64,000 nucleotides of DNA from Limnohabitans sp. TEGF004. GTDB lineage: Bacteria > Pseudomonadota > Gammaproteobacteria > Burkholderiales > Burkholderiaceae_C. The DNA is taken from the NCBI RefSeq assembly GCF_027924965.1, contig NZ_AP027056.1, forward strand, positions 496,001 through 560,000. Reading direction: 5' to 3'. The position numbers and the translations under genes were made by a program. Shown here in pieces: positions 56,528-64,000 of the stretch (positions within the stretch are counted from its first letter, which is position 1; each line of letters starts with the position of its first letter). Below the pieces are notes generated by a model. The model ran no database searches. It worked only from the letters and a program-made list of their open reading frames with translations, and had not been told where the DNA came from.

Positions 56528-57496
56528 TTACTTGGATTGCTTGTTGGCTTCTGAGATGTGTTTTTCTTCTTGCATCTGGTGTTTGATGGCTTCAACTTGC
56601 TCGTCAGACATCCCCAGCTTAGCTTGCATGATTTTAAGTTGAGCTTGCTCCTCTTCGGTGACAACACCATCGGACAGTACGGAACGAACTTCCATTTCAT
56701 ACAGGGCTTGACGGCGCTCCACCTGCGCGGTGTACGCCGTGGCCACCACACCGGTCAAGATGGCAGCCAAGGCGATGGACAAGATTTGGGTGAGGATGAC
56801 CAACACCGTACCCACAAATGTCACGGGGTCTACGTTGCCCCAACCCGCAATGATGGTGATGACAAACCAGTGCATGGCCGCTGGAATGGATGGGAAGACA
56901 TCAGGTTGCTCATGGCCTTCGATGATGTAGATCAGTGAAGAGAAAAGCAAGCAACTGATGAACAACAAGAACACGGCAGACGAAAAAGAGTCTCGCTCCG
57001 CCTTGACCGCAGCCACCATGTCTTCAAACGCGCTGTTGTAGCGAGAGAGCTTGAAAATTCGCATCAAGCGGAACATGCGCAGCACGCGCAAGTCGGCGCC
57101 TGGGAAAAGCAATTGCAAATAAAACGGCACGGTGCTGACAAAGTCGATGATGCCGTAGAAGCTGAACACATATTCTTTGCGGCCTTGCCATGCGGTGCCG
57201 CCACTGTGGAGGTACTTTTCGCTGTACGACCACACGCGCAAGATGAATTCGACAGAGAACACGGCCACGCTGAACACGTCAAAGGCATGGAACTCGTACA
57301 TGAAGGCTTCATGGATCTCCGGCACGGATTCCAAGATGATGCCCACCACGTTGGCGACCACCAAGAGCGCGATGAAGATTTCGACGAAATGGCTGTACTT
57401 GTCGGGGACTTCACCTTCCATGATTTCGAAGGTGCGGCGCTTGATGCGCTGGTAAGTCGTGAGGTTAGCGGCTGCTGTGTTCATGGTGGCGCTCAT
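56528..57496 (-). CDS. Voltage-sensor ion channel with AGWGN filter
   Basis: 322 residues. One six-TM channel: S1 about 38-56, S2 72-89, S3 112-130, S4 DLRVLRMFRLMRIFKLSR at 135-152, S5 170-192, pore loop, S6 226-256. The pore sequence is TIIAGWGNVDP at 214-224, not the T-x-G-Y-G-D of K+ channels and not the bacterial Na+ filter, so ion selectivity cannot be predicted. The tail carries the acidic module LSDGVVTEEEQAQLKIMQA. Its start overlaps the 303-residue channel stop (ATGA), which suggests co-translation and a heteromeric assembly. Confidence 0.85.
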   Translation of the reverse strand: MSATMNTAAANLTTYQRIKRRTFEIMEGEVPDKYSHFVEIFIALLVVANVVGIILESVPEIHEAFMYEFHAFDVFSVAVFSVEFILRVWSYSEKYLHSGGTAWQGRKEYVFSFYGIIDFVSTVPFYLQLLFPGADLRVLRMFRLMRIFKLSRYNSAFEDMVAAVKAERDSFSSAVFLLFISCLLFSSLIYIIEGHEQPDVFPSIPAAMHWFVITIIAGWGNVDPVTFVGTVLVILTQILSIALAAILTGVVATAYTAQVERRQALYEMEVRSVLSDGVVTEEEQAQLKIMQAKLGMSDEQVEAIKHQMQEEKHISEANKQSK

Positions 57497-58404
57497 TCAT
57501 TCGATGAGGATTTATTTTTCGCGCGCAGCATCATGGCTTCGACCTGTTCATCGCTGAGGCGGTAGTGCGCTTGCAAGCGCTGCAGTGTTTGTTGTTCTTC
57601 TTCAGACATGTTGCCGTCTTTGAAGACTTCGCGCAGTTGCGCTTCAAACGCCGCCTTTTTACGCGCCACTTGGTTGGAGAAGGCCGAGGCCACGATACCG
57701 GTCATGATGGCGGCCATACACACCCCCAAGAAGCCGGTGATGAGCGCAATGGCTTCGCCGGCTTTGGTGGTGGGTTCGACGTTGCCGTAGCCAGATGTGA
57801 TGGTGACGATCGCCCAATAGATGGAATGTGGAATCGTGCCAAAGAACTCTGGCTGGTGATGGCCTTCTGCGAAGTGCATCAACGAAGCTGACACGATGGT
57901 GGCAATGGTCAACAAAAACACCGCAGAACCAAACGCCTGACGTTCAGAATGGATGGCATGAAATAAGTCTTGCAGTGCGGTGTTGTATTTGGAGAGTTTC
58001 AAGATTCGCAGTAAGCGCAAGACGCGCAAGATACGCAAATCCAGTCCTGGCAAGAAGATGTGCATGTAGTAGGGCATGGTGGCAAAAAAGTCCACCAATC
58101 CGAACGGGCTGAGCATGTATTCGAAGCGACCTTTCCATGAGCCGCCATGCGCCTTGTCATATTTCGCACCCAAGGACCACACGCGTGAAATGTATTCACC
58201 CGTGAAGAACATGACGCTCCAGAACTCCAACTCGTGGAAGAAGTCTTTGAATTCAGCGTGAATTTCTGGGACGGAATCAAGAATCACTGCAGAACAGTTG
58301 ACCAGTACCACCAGGGTGATGGCCCATTCGACGTAACGGCTGGCAGCGTGCTTGGGCGAGCCGTCCAATATTTCCATCAGTGTGTGTTTGGGGCCTGTTG
58401 TCAT
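57493..58404 (-). CDS. Voltage-sensor ion channel with SGYGN filter
   Basis: 303 residues. Six TM segments, S4 DLRILRVLRLLRILKLSK at 122-139, pore loop TITSGYGNVEP at 201-211, S6 about 217-243. Compared with K+ channels (T-V-G-Y-G-D) the filter has SGYG with Asn in the Asp place and Ser in the Val place. The tail (about 258-296) has the acidic module FKDGNMSEEEQQTLQRLQAH. It follows the 547-residue channel after a 108-bp gap with a hairpin and overlaps the 322-residue channel gene by 4 bp. Confidence 0.85.
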   Translation of the reverse strand: MTTGPKHTLMEILDGSPKHAASRYVEWAITLVVLVNCSAVILDSVPEIHAEFKDFFHELEFWSVMFFTGEYISRVWSLGAKYDKAHGGSWKGRFEYMLSPFGLVDFFATMPYYMHIFLPGLDLRILRVLRLLRILKLSKYNTALQDLFHAIHSERQAFGSAVFLLTIATIVSASLMHFAEGHHQPEFFGTIPHSIYWAIVTITSGYGNVEPTTKAGEAIALITGFLGVCMAAIMTGIVASAFSNQVARKKAAFEAQLREVFKDGNMSEEEQQTLQRLQAHYRLSDEQVEAMMLRAKNKSSSNE

Positions 58405-58446
58405 GGCGAAGGTCTAACGATATTGAATTTATAGGGCTTAATTGAT

Positions 58447-58482
58447 AAGCGGTCACACAGCATGTGTGTGACCGCTTTTTTT
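58447..58482. terminator. Strong hairpin between channel genes
   Basis: AAGCGGTCACACA (58447-58459) pairs perfectly with TGTGTGACCGCTT (58465-58477), loop of 5. The T-run is on the plus-strand side; on the minus strand the tail is only TATCAATT. So termination of the channel transcript here is partial at most; a processing or stability role is possible. A TATAAA-like element follows before the 303-residue channel start. Confidence 0.5.
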
Positions 58483-58512
58483 AAGACTTGAGTCATCAAG
58501 CCAAGCGGCGTT

Positions 58513-60156
58513 TTAAGCCTTGCCTTGAATTTTTTGCCACAAGGCAAATTCGTTAGCAGACAGGCGATCGCCTTGTTGTGCAGCTTGGTCAAACTGTGCG
58601 GCATCCACTTGCACGCCGAGTTGTCGGATTTGGCCCAACAACACTTTGTAATGCTCCACAGCCAAGGCTGGGTTTTCAGCAATTTTGTGGATCGGCAGCG
58701 GGTTGCGCTCCTCGAGCTCGTGCTCTTTGATCACCACTTCAATCAACGCATTCACTTCTTCCACCGTCAAGTGCAAGCGCTTGGCTTCTGCACGGATGAT
58801 GGCAGCCTCGGCTTCAGTGATGTGGCCGTCTTTCAGAATGCTGAACAGTTTGGCTTTCAACTGGTCGCGTTCTTTCACCAACTCGTCGCTGAAAGCTGAG
58901 GCCAGCAAAGCAGCGGGGATGGCGAAGATACCAATGCCCATCAGCGCCAAGATGCTGGTCATCGCGCGGCCCATCGGTGTGACAGGTGAAATGTCGCCAT
59001 AGCCCACAGAGGCCAAGGTGATGACCGCCCAATAAATGGAGGTGGGGATGTTTTCAAACTTCTCTGGCTGCGCGTCGTACTCAAACAAATAGCCCAAGCT
59101 GGCGGTCAAGACCAACAGCAACATCATGATGAAGGTGGCCGCGCCCATGACAGGCCACTCACGCACCACCACTTTGACCAACACCGCAGTGGCATCGCTG
59201 CCGCGTGTGAGTTTGAGCAGTCGCGCCAAACGGAAGACTCGCAAGAAGCGCAAATCAAGGAGGTGATGCAAGAACACTTCTAAGAAGAAGGGCAAGATGG
59301 CCAAGAAGTCGATGAGTGTCGATGGCGATTTGGCTTGCTTGAAGCGGCCGATGATCGAACCTTTGTAGCCAGGCTCTTCCACACAAGCGTACATGCGCAT
59401 GCAGTACTCCACGGTAAAGATGGCCACAGCCACGGCGTCCAAGATGACGAATTGCAAATGCAAGACGTAGTTGATGCCTTTGACCGATTCCAAGATCACG
59501 GCCAGCACAGACAAGATCACCCACACACCAATGAACACCTCAAAGATGTGTTGCATGGTGCCGCCGAATTCGCTTGGGAACACCAAGGCGTGCACTTTCT
59601 GACGAAAGGTGCGCCCTTTGTTGAGCTCTTTGAATTCAGCAATGGCAGGAATCAAGACGCGGAACAACTTCATGATTCGCAAGAGTCGCAGGAATCGCAA
59701 CACGCGCAAGTCGATGGGAATGAAGGCTTGCAAGTAGAACGGTGCCACAGCCAAGAAGTCGATGATCGCAAAGGGGCTGGTCACAAAGCCCAAGCGTGCG
59801 TTCTTGCGGTTTTTGAACTCTTCGTCTTCAGGTGCGAGGTAAAAGCGCAGGGCGTATTCAATGGTGAACACGGCCACTGAGAAGATGTCAAAGCACTCAA
59901 ACCAGACGCGGTACGGTTCGTACACCGCAGGAACGTGCTCGAACATCAAGGTGAACAAGTTGATGATGATCAGATAGCTGACCCATTTGTCCAATTCTTT
60001 TTGAAAGTTACCGGGGATGTTTGGATCGAGCAACCATGCGTAAAGCCACTTGCGCATGGGCAAGTTGCGGTCGATGTTGGCTTCTACGTCTTGGCCCAGA
60101 ATGGCTTTGACGTCGAGGTCTTCGAGGAATTTGTCGTGTTTGGATGTTGTATTCAT
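58513..60156 (-). CDS. Double-voltage-sensor K+ channel-like protein
   Basis: 547 residues, paralogue of the gene at 54057-55661. First sensor about 55-166 with S4 DLRVLRFLRLLRIMKLFR at 149-166; second sensor about 205-318 with S4 DLRFLRVFRLARLLKLTR at 301-318; one pore with S5 about 333-356, filter SVGYGD at 383-388, S6 about 396-420. The tail has the shared module LKDGHITEAEAAIIRAEAKR at about 441-460. A 50-residue N-terminal cytoplasmic extension is unique to this copy. It follows the 191-residue protein by 8 bp. Confidence 0.85.
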   Translation of the reverse strand: MNTTSKHDKFLEDLDVKAILGQDVEANIDRNLPMRKWLYAWLLDPNIPGNFQKELDKWVSYLIIINLFTLMFEHVPAVYEPYRVWFECFDIFSVAVFTIEYALRFYLAPEDEEFKNRKNARLGFVTSPFAIIDFLAVAPFYLQAFIPIDLRVLRFLRLLRIMKLFRVLIPAIAEFKELNKGRTFRQKVHALVFPSEFGGTMQHIFEVFIGVWVILSVLAVILESVKGINYVLHLQFVILDAVAVAIFTVEYCMRMYACVEEPGYKGSIIGRFKQAKSPSTLIDFLAILPFFLEVFLHHLLDLRFLRVFRLARLLKLTRGSDATAVLVKVVVREWPVMGAATFIMMLLLVLTASLGYLFEYDAQPEKFENIPTSIYWAVITLASVGYGDISPVTPMGRAMTSILALMGIGIFAIPAALLASAFSDELVKERDQLKAKLFSILKDGHITEAEAAIIRAEAKRLHLTVEEVNALIEVVIKEHELEERNPLPIHKIAENPALAVEHYKVLLGQIRQLGVQVDAAQFDQAAQQGDRLSANEFALWQKIQGKA

Positions 60157-60164
60157 GTCAGACC

Positions 60165-60740
60165 TCAGAATTCGAACTCAGCAACTTTGATAGCCGCGCC
60201 ACCTTTGTCGCATACAGAAAGTCGCAATTGCATCTTGTAGTCAATGCTGTCGGTCTCAAGCAGCTGCGACGCCACAAAGGGAGTGGCTGAGCCGGGAGGG
60301 GTAGGCATCAAGTCTTCCAACAGAACGGCACCCATCAAGGTGCGATCTTTGGGGTCACAGGCCGCCACGAAATGGGGGGGCTTGTTGAAAAATGTGTTGA
60401 CTTGGTCTTTCAGCTCGGTCGTCGCCATGATGTGAGCCAAGCAAGCGCCCCAAGTGCCGGGGGTGTCGGCTTTGGCATCGGCTGTAGGTTTGACACCACC
60501 TTTGCACGCAGGATGCGGCGTGTTGGCCTCAAAACGTGTGGTGCCAGTTTCGGTTAACCATGCCACCCAAGCTTCACCGTTGCTTTTGGCTTGTTCGGTT
60601 TTGAGTGCTTCTTGGTAGTTGACAACGCCCAGCCAAGTGACGCCCGCCACAATCAAGACCAAAAAGGCCAGAAAAAGCTTGTCTGTTGAGTTGGGGCCGA
60701 GATGCACGTGCTCGGTGGTGTGTTCACTGGAAGATGCCAT
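60165..60740 (-). CDS. Membrane-anchored periplasmic hypothetical protein
   Basis: 191 residues. One N-terminal TM helix (about 21-40), then a periplasmic domain with four cysteines (C79, C100, C128, C177) that could form two disulfides. No family recognised. It is the first gene of the channel cluster, 8 bp before the double-sensor channel, and may be a sensor or accessory subunit (inference from position). Confidence 0.7.
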   Translation of the reverse strand: MASSSEHTTEHVHLGPNSTDKLFLAFLVLIVAGVTWLGVVNYQEALKTEQAKSNGEAWVAWLTETGTTRFEANTPHPACKGGVKPTADAKADTPGTWGACLAHIMATTELKDQVNTFFNKPPHFVAACDPKDRTLMGAVLLEDLMPTPPGSATPFVASQLLETDSIDYKMQLRLSVCDKGGAAIKVAEFEF

Positions 60741-60811
60741 GTGTATCGCCTTGAATAGAGGGGATCCGGCGTGCCAAGGTAGGCCTAGCGCTGGATAAAA
60801 GTGGCACTGAT

Positions 60812-60858
60812 GATATTCGTAAATTTGGCGAATTTATCGAATTAAGGCTAGATATTCG
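60812..60858. promoter_or_regulatory. Near-palindrome with repeated GATATTCG upstream of the channel operon
   Basis: ATTCGTAAATT (60815-60825) faces AATTTATCGAAT (60831-60842) around TGGCG, with one unpaired T. GATATTCG occurs twice, at 60812-60819 and 60851-60858. It lies 75-120 bp before the first channel-cluster start codon and has the look of a regulator site; the regulator is unknown. Confidence 0.5.
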
Positions 60859-60892
60859 ACGAACTTACGGTTTCTAATGAATATTAAAGGCG

Positions 60893-60920
60893 TAAAAAAA
60901 GCCGCGGTTGAAGCGGCTTT
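60893..60920 (-). terminator. Intrinsic terminator upstream of the channel operon
   Basis: AAAGCCGC (60898-60905) / GCGGCTTT (60912-60919), loop of 6; on the minus strand it is followed by a run of seven T residues. No protein gene precedes it on this strand within the 226 bp to the divergent antiporter, so it ends a short non-coding transcript or an attenuated leader. The rest of the 406-bp gap 60741-61146 shows no convincing gene. Confidence 0.7.
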
Positions 60921-61070
60921 TGAAAGCATAAAAGGCCTCTCATTTTCAATGATGGCGCCCTGTGCATTTTCACTTGCTGTATGTCTCAACCCAATCGTTA
61001 TGCACAGCTCCCCATGCCAATGGTGAAACCAGCAGCAAACGAATGGTTGATGTGCGTTCATTAGAATGGG
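60895..61070 (-). ncRNA. Candidate small RNA or attenuated leader
   Basis: The only support is the strong minus-strand terminator at its 3' end with no coding gene before it. A TTGAAT near 61087-61082 with a weak TAATGA about 18 nt downstream could be a promoter. A 75-codon frame here (60834-61061) runs through the terminator and is not convincing. Boundaries are approximate. Confidence 0.3.
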
Positions 61071-61146
61071 AGTGGGTGTTCATTCAATGTTGAGTCAACA
61101 GGTTTAGCGTCGGTCGGGCCGCCACGCGAGAAAACCTGTGTTTGCC

Positions 61147-62406
61147 ATGACTCCTATTTCTATTGAGTGGGTGGCTGCTGTTTTATTTGCAGTCGCCCTG
61201 ATTCATACCTTTGCCACCAAGTTCTTTGAGCGGCTGTCCCATCGTTACTCTGAGCATGCTGGCTTGTTTCACCTCTTGGGTGAAGTCGAGGTGGTGTTTG
61301 GCTTTTGGGCCATCGTCCTGATCGTGTGCATGGCGTGGCTGCAAGACGGCACGCAAGCGCTGACCTATGCCGAGTCGCGCCAATACACCGAGCCACTGTT
61401 TGTGTTTGTGGTGATGGTGGTGGCGGCGTCAAAGCCAATCTTGACCTTTGTCATTTCTGCCGTGGATGCCTTGTCGCGCCTCATGCCCATGCGCGCTTCG
61501 TTGGCCAAGGCTTGGTTGGGCTTGTTTGCCGTGCCTTTGCTGGGCTCGGCCATCACCGAACCCGCGGCCATGACCATTGCCGCGCTGATGCTGGCCCCCC
61601 AAGTGTTTCGTCCCGAAGTGCCTGAGCGGGTGAAGTACTTTGCGCTGGGCGTGTTGTTTGTCAATATTTCGATTGGCGGCACGCTCACTTCATATGCTGC
61701 ACCGCCCGTGTTGATGGTGGCCACTGTGTGGGGCTGGGACAGTGCGTTTATGTTTACCCAGTTTGGCTGGAAGGCTGCGTTGGCTGTGCTGGTGAATGCC
61801 ACTGTGGCGGTTTTTGTGTTGCGCAACCATTTGGGTGCAAATACCAGTGCAAACGAATCGCCCGTGACAGATCGCATTCCTAAAACCGTGGTGCTTGTGC
61901 ATTTGGCGTTTTTGGGCGCTGTGGTGGTGATGGCGCATCACCCCGTGGCGTTCATTGGCCTGTTTGTGATGTTCATGGGCTTTGCACAAGCCTATGAGCG
62001 CTACCAGAACCCGCTGATTTTGAAAGAGGCTTTGTTGGTGGGCTTTTTCTTGGCGGGCTTGGTGGTGTTGGGCGGCATGCAGCAGTGGTGGTTGCAACCC
62101 ATTGTGTCGACCATGGACCCGCAGGTGTTGTTCTACGGAACCACGGTGCTGACCGCCTTCACCGACAACGCTGCCCTGACATATTTGGGCTCGTTGATTT
62201 TGGATATCTCGGACGAAGCCAAATACAGCTTGGTGGCTGGTGCGGTGGCAGGCGGCGGCTTGACCGTGATTGCCAACGCACCCAACCCCGCAGGCGTGGC
62301 GCTGCTGCGTGCGGGGTTTGCCGATGCGTCGGTGGGGGCGGGTGGTTTGCTGGTGGGGGCGTTGTTCCCTACACTGGTGGCCATGGCAGCCTTACTTTAT
62401 TTATGA
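61147..62406 (+). CDS. Putative Na+/H+ antiporter (PF07399-like)
   Basis: 419 residues from ATG 61147; a GTG at 61138 is also in frame. About 11 TM helices with conserved stretches GSAITEPAAMTIAALMLAP, NISIGGTLTSYAAPPVLMV and TAFTDNAALTYLGSLI, fitting the putative Na+/H+ antiporter family and the wider ion-transporter superfamily. It is divergent from the channel cluster and its stop overlaps the ABC exporter start (ATGA). Ion specificity is inferred from the family only. Confidence 0.8.
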   Translation: MTPISIEWVAAVLFAVALIHTFATKFFERLSHRYSEHAGLFHLLGEVEVVFGFWAIVLIVCMAWLQDGTQALTYAESRQYTEPLFVFVVMVVAASKPILTFVISAVDALSRLMPMRASLAKAWLGLFAVPLLGSAITEPAAMTIAALMLAPQVFRPEVPERVKYFALGVLFVNISIGGTLTSYAAPPVLMVATVWGWDSAFMFTQFGWKAALAVLVNATVAVFVLRNHLGANTSANESPVTDRIPKTVVLVHLAFLGAVVVMAHHPVAFIGLFVMFMGFAQAYERYQNPLILKEALLVGFFLAGLVVLGGMQQWWLQPIVSTMDPQVLFYGTTVLTAFTDNAALTYLGSLILDISDEAKYSLVAGAVAGGGLTVIANAPNPAGVALLRAGFADASVGAGGLLVGALFPTLVAMAALLYL

Positions 62407-64000
62407 AACCCACCCCCCAATCGCTGTCTGGACTGATTCCATTCATTCGCCCTTACCGTGTTCAGGTGGCCCTTGCGGGTGTGTTTTTGTTGCTGGCGGC
62501 TGGCACGACCTTGGCCTTTCCGTGGGCGCTGCGCACGCTGATTGACCAAGGCTTGGCCGAGCAGGCCACGCCCGAGGTGTTGGCCACTCAGTTTGTTGAG
62601 CTGTTCATGGTGGCAGCGGCCTTGGCGGTGTTTTCGTCGGCACGGTTTTACATGGTGAGCTGGCTGGGCGAGAAGATCACGGTGGACTTGAAAAACAAGG
62701 TCTACGCCCATGTGCTGCAGCAAAGCCCCACGTTTTTTGAAACCACGCAGTCGGGCGAGGTGCTGTCGCGTTTGACGAGCGACGCCACCTTGATTCAAAC
62801 CGTGGTGGGTTCGTCGTTGTCGATGGGGCTGCGCAATGCGGTGATGGGTGTGGGCGCAATGGCCATGCTGATTTGGACCAACCCTTGGCTGATGTTGCAA
62901 GTGATTGGGGTGCTGGCGCTGGTGGTGTTTCCGAGTGTGTATTTGGGGCGCCGCGTACGCCGCCTGTCGCGGGCCAGCCAAGACCGTGTGGCCGATTCGA
63001 GCGCGATGGCGTCTGAGGTGCTGAATGCCATTTCGGTGGTGCAAAGCTACACGGCCGAGCGGCGCGAGGCTTTGCGCTTCAGCGGCTCTACCGCGCAAGC
63101 CTTGGCCACCTCGCTGCGCCGTGTGCGGGCGCGTTCGGCTTTGGTGGGTTTCATCATCATGGCGTCGAGTGCGGCCTTGTTGTGGGGTTTGTACATGGGC
63201 GCGCTGTCGGTGCGTGCGGGCACGACCACCGCTGGTGAGCTGGGCCAAACCGTGGTGTATGTGGTGTTGCTGGCCAGTGCCTTTGCCGTGCTGGGCGAGG
63301 TGTATGGCGACGTGCTGCGTGCCGCAGGCGCGACCGAGCGGCTGATGGAGCTGCTGCACACCCAGTCGGATGTGCGTTCGCCCGAGCAGCCACAGCGTGC
63401 GCCTTGGCCCACACACGGTTCGAGCTTGGTGTTGCGTGAGGTGAGTTTCAACTACCCGTCGCGGCCCGCGCAGCGCGCCCTCAATGGCTTGACGGGCGAG
63501 GTCCATGCAGGGCAAACCGTGGCCATTGTTGGCCCCAGTGGTGCGGGCAAGACCACGCTGTTTTCTTTGTTGATGCGGTTTTATGCGCCGCAGCAAGGCG
63601 AGGTGCTGTTAGACGGCGTGGCGATTGAGCAAATGGATTTGCACGACTTGCGTCAGCGCATTGGCGTGGTGCCGCAAGAGCCGGTGGTGTTTTCGGGCAC
63701 GGTGATGGAGAACATCCGCTACGGCCAACCCGATGCCACCGACCAAGCCGTGCACGCTGCGGCAGAAGCGGCGTTTGCCACGGAATTTATCAACGAACTG
63801 CCCGAAGGCTTTGACACGTATTTGGGTGACCGAGGCGTGCGCTTGTCTGGGGGGCAGCGTCAGCGCATTGCGATTGCAAGGGCTATTTTGAAAAACCCGC
63901 CCATGCTGCTGTTGGACGAAGCCACCAGCGCTTTGGACGCCAACAGCGAGCGCATGGTGCAAGCCGCTTTAGAGAAAGCCATGCAAGGCCGAACGACTTT
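62403..64000 (+). CDS. MsbA-like ABC exporter (3' end cut by window edge)
   Basis: 532 codons are visible; the C-terminus is outside. N-terminal six-TM exporter domain (about 15-300), then the nucleotide-binding domain: Walker A GPSGAGKTT near 378-386, Q-loop VVPQEPVVFSGTV, signature LSGGQRQR near 483, Walker B LLLDEATSALD. It is a half-transporter that would act as a homodimer. Substrate (lipid or drug) cannot be told. It is coupled to the antiporter gene by a 4-bp overlap. Confidence 0.93.
   Translation, partial: MKPTPQSLSGLIPFIRPYRVQVALAGVFLLLAAGTTLAFPWALRTLIDQGLAEQATPEVLATQFVELFMVAAALAVFSSARFYMVSWLGEKITVDLKNKVYAHVLQQSPTFFETTQSGEVLSRLTSDATLIQTVVGSSLSMGLRNAVMGVGAMAMLIWTNPWLMLQVIGVLALVVFPSVYLGRRVRRLSRASQDRVADSSAMASEVLNAISVVQSYTAERREALRFSGSTAQALATSLRRVRARSALVGFIIMASSAALLWGLYMGALSVRAGTTTAGELGQTVVYVVLLASAFAVLGEVYGDVLRAAGATERLMELLHTQSDVRSPEQPQRAPWPTHGSSLVLREVSFNYPSRPAQRALNGLTGEVHAGQTVAIVGPSGAGKTTLFSLLMRFYAPQQGEVLLDGVAIEQMDLHDLRQRIGVVPQEPVVFSGTVMENIRYGQPDATDQAVHAAAEAAFATEFINELPEGFDTYLGDRGVRLSGGQRQRIAIARAILKNPPMLLLDEATSALDANSERMVQAALEKAMQGRTT

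Noticed and set aside
60834..61061. 75-codon minus-strand frame in the channel-operon upstream gap
   Set aside because: It reads through a clear intrinsic terminator and palindromic DNA and has no domain-like sequence, so it was treated as non-coding.
1..64000. CRISPR arrays, tRNA/rRNA genes and IS elements
   Set aside because: No repeat-spacer pattern, cloverleaf or transposase reading frame was recognised on either strand by eye; a short tRNA could still be missed.

Overview
The window looks like a chromosome segment of a Comamonadaceae-type betaproteobacterium (Limnohabitans/Rhodoferax-like; inferred). The grounds are moderate-to-high GC, the beta-proteobacterial gene order leuC-leuD-leuB-asd-fimV-truA-trpF-trpB-trpA-accD, and four orphan Bug/TctC-type (tripartite tricarboxylate transporter, TTT) binding proteins. 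No rRNA, tRNA, IS element or CRISPR array was recognised.

Layout. 1-3.8 kb: a partial ubiquinone-type monooxygenase, a MOSC protein, a small exported protein and ychF. 3.8-14.9 kb, all minus strand: Leu, aspartate-family and Trp biosynthesis genes with truA, fimV and accD. An entericidin-like lipoprotein sits between leuC and leuD, and a Thr/Ile-rich leader peptide with alternative hairpins lies upstream of asd. 15-23 kb: an exported beta-rich protein, a CaiB/BaiF CoA-transferase, a TonB-ExbB-ExbD-ExbD system, a bactofilin divergent from a ParA-like ATPase, a FlaG-like protein and acs.

23.1-36.0 kb is the most striking region. A minus-strand, apparently single operon runs recC-recB-recD and then three genes resembling the Zorya anti-phage proteins ZorA (MotA/ExbB-like with a long helical tail), ZorB (TM-Asp plus OmpA) and ZorC (EH-signature-like). 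No ZorD or ZorE effector is present in the window, so RecBCD may serve as the nucleic-acid-processing partner. An AT-rich AbiGi-like gene lies just beyond recC, which suggests a small defence neighbourhood.

37-45.3 kb is catabolic: LysR, a Bug protein and two-subunit L-tartrate dehydratase/class I fumarase; then two Bug proteins and a GntR regulator, divergent from an amidohydrolase and a fourth Bug protein. 45.3-51.8 kb: a CzcA/CzcB-type divalent-metal efflux pump (no CzcC here), divergent from an OmpR-type two-component system. 51.8-54.0 kb: a TonB-like protein, a methyltransferase and a flavin-reductase-like protein.

54.0-60.7 kb is a second unusual locus: seven co-directional minus-strand genes, four of them voltage-sensor ion channels. 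Two have two voltage-sensor domains in front of one pore with a K+ filter (SVGYGD). The other two form an overlapping pair with non-canonical filters (SGYGN and AGWGN). All four end in a similar acidic two-helix module. Three small membrane proteins, including a DUF4337 protein, are interleaved. Upstream lie a near-palindrome, a minus-strand intrinsic terminator (leader or sRNA candidate) and a divergent putative Na+/H+ antiporter overlapping a partial MsbA-like ABC exporter that runs off the right edge.
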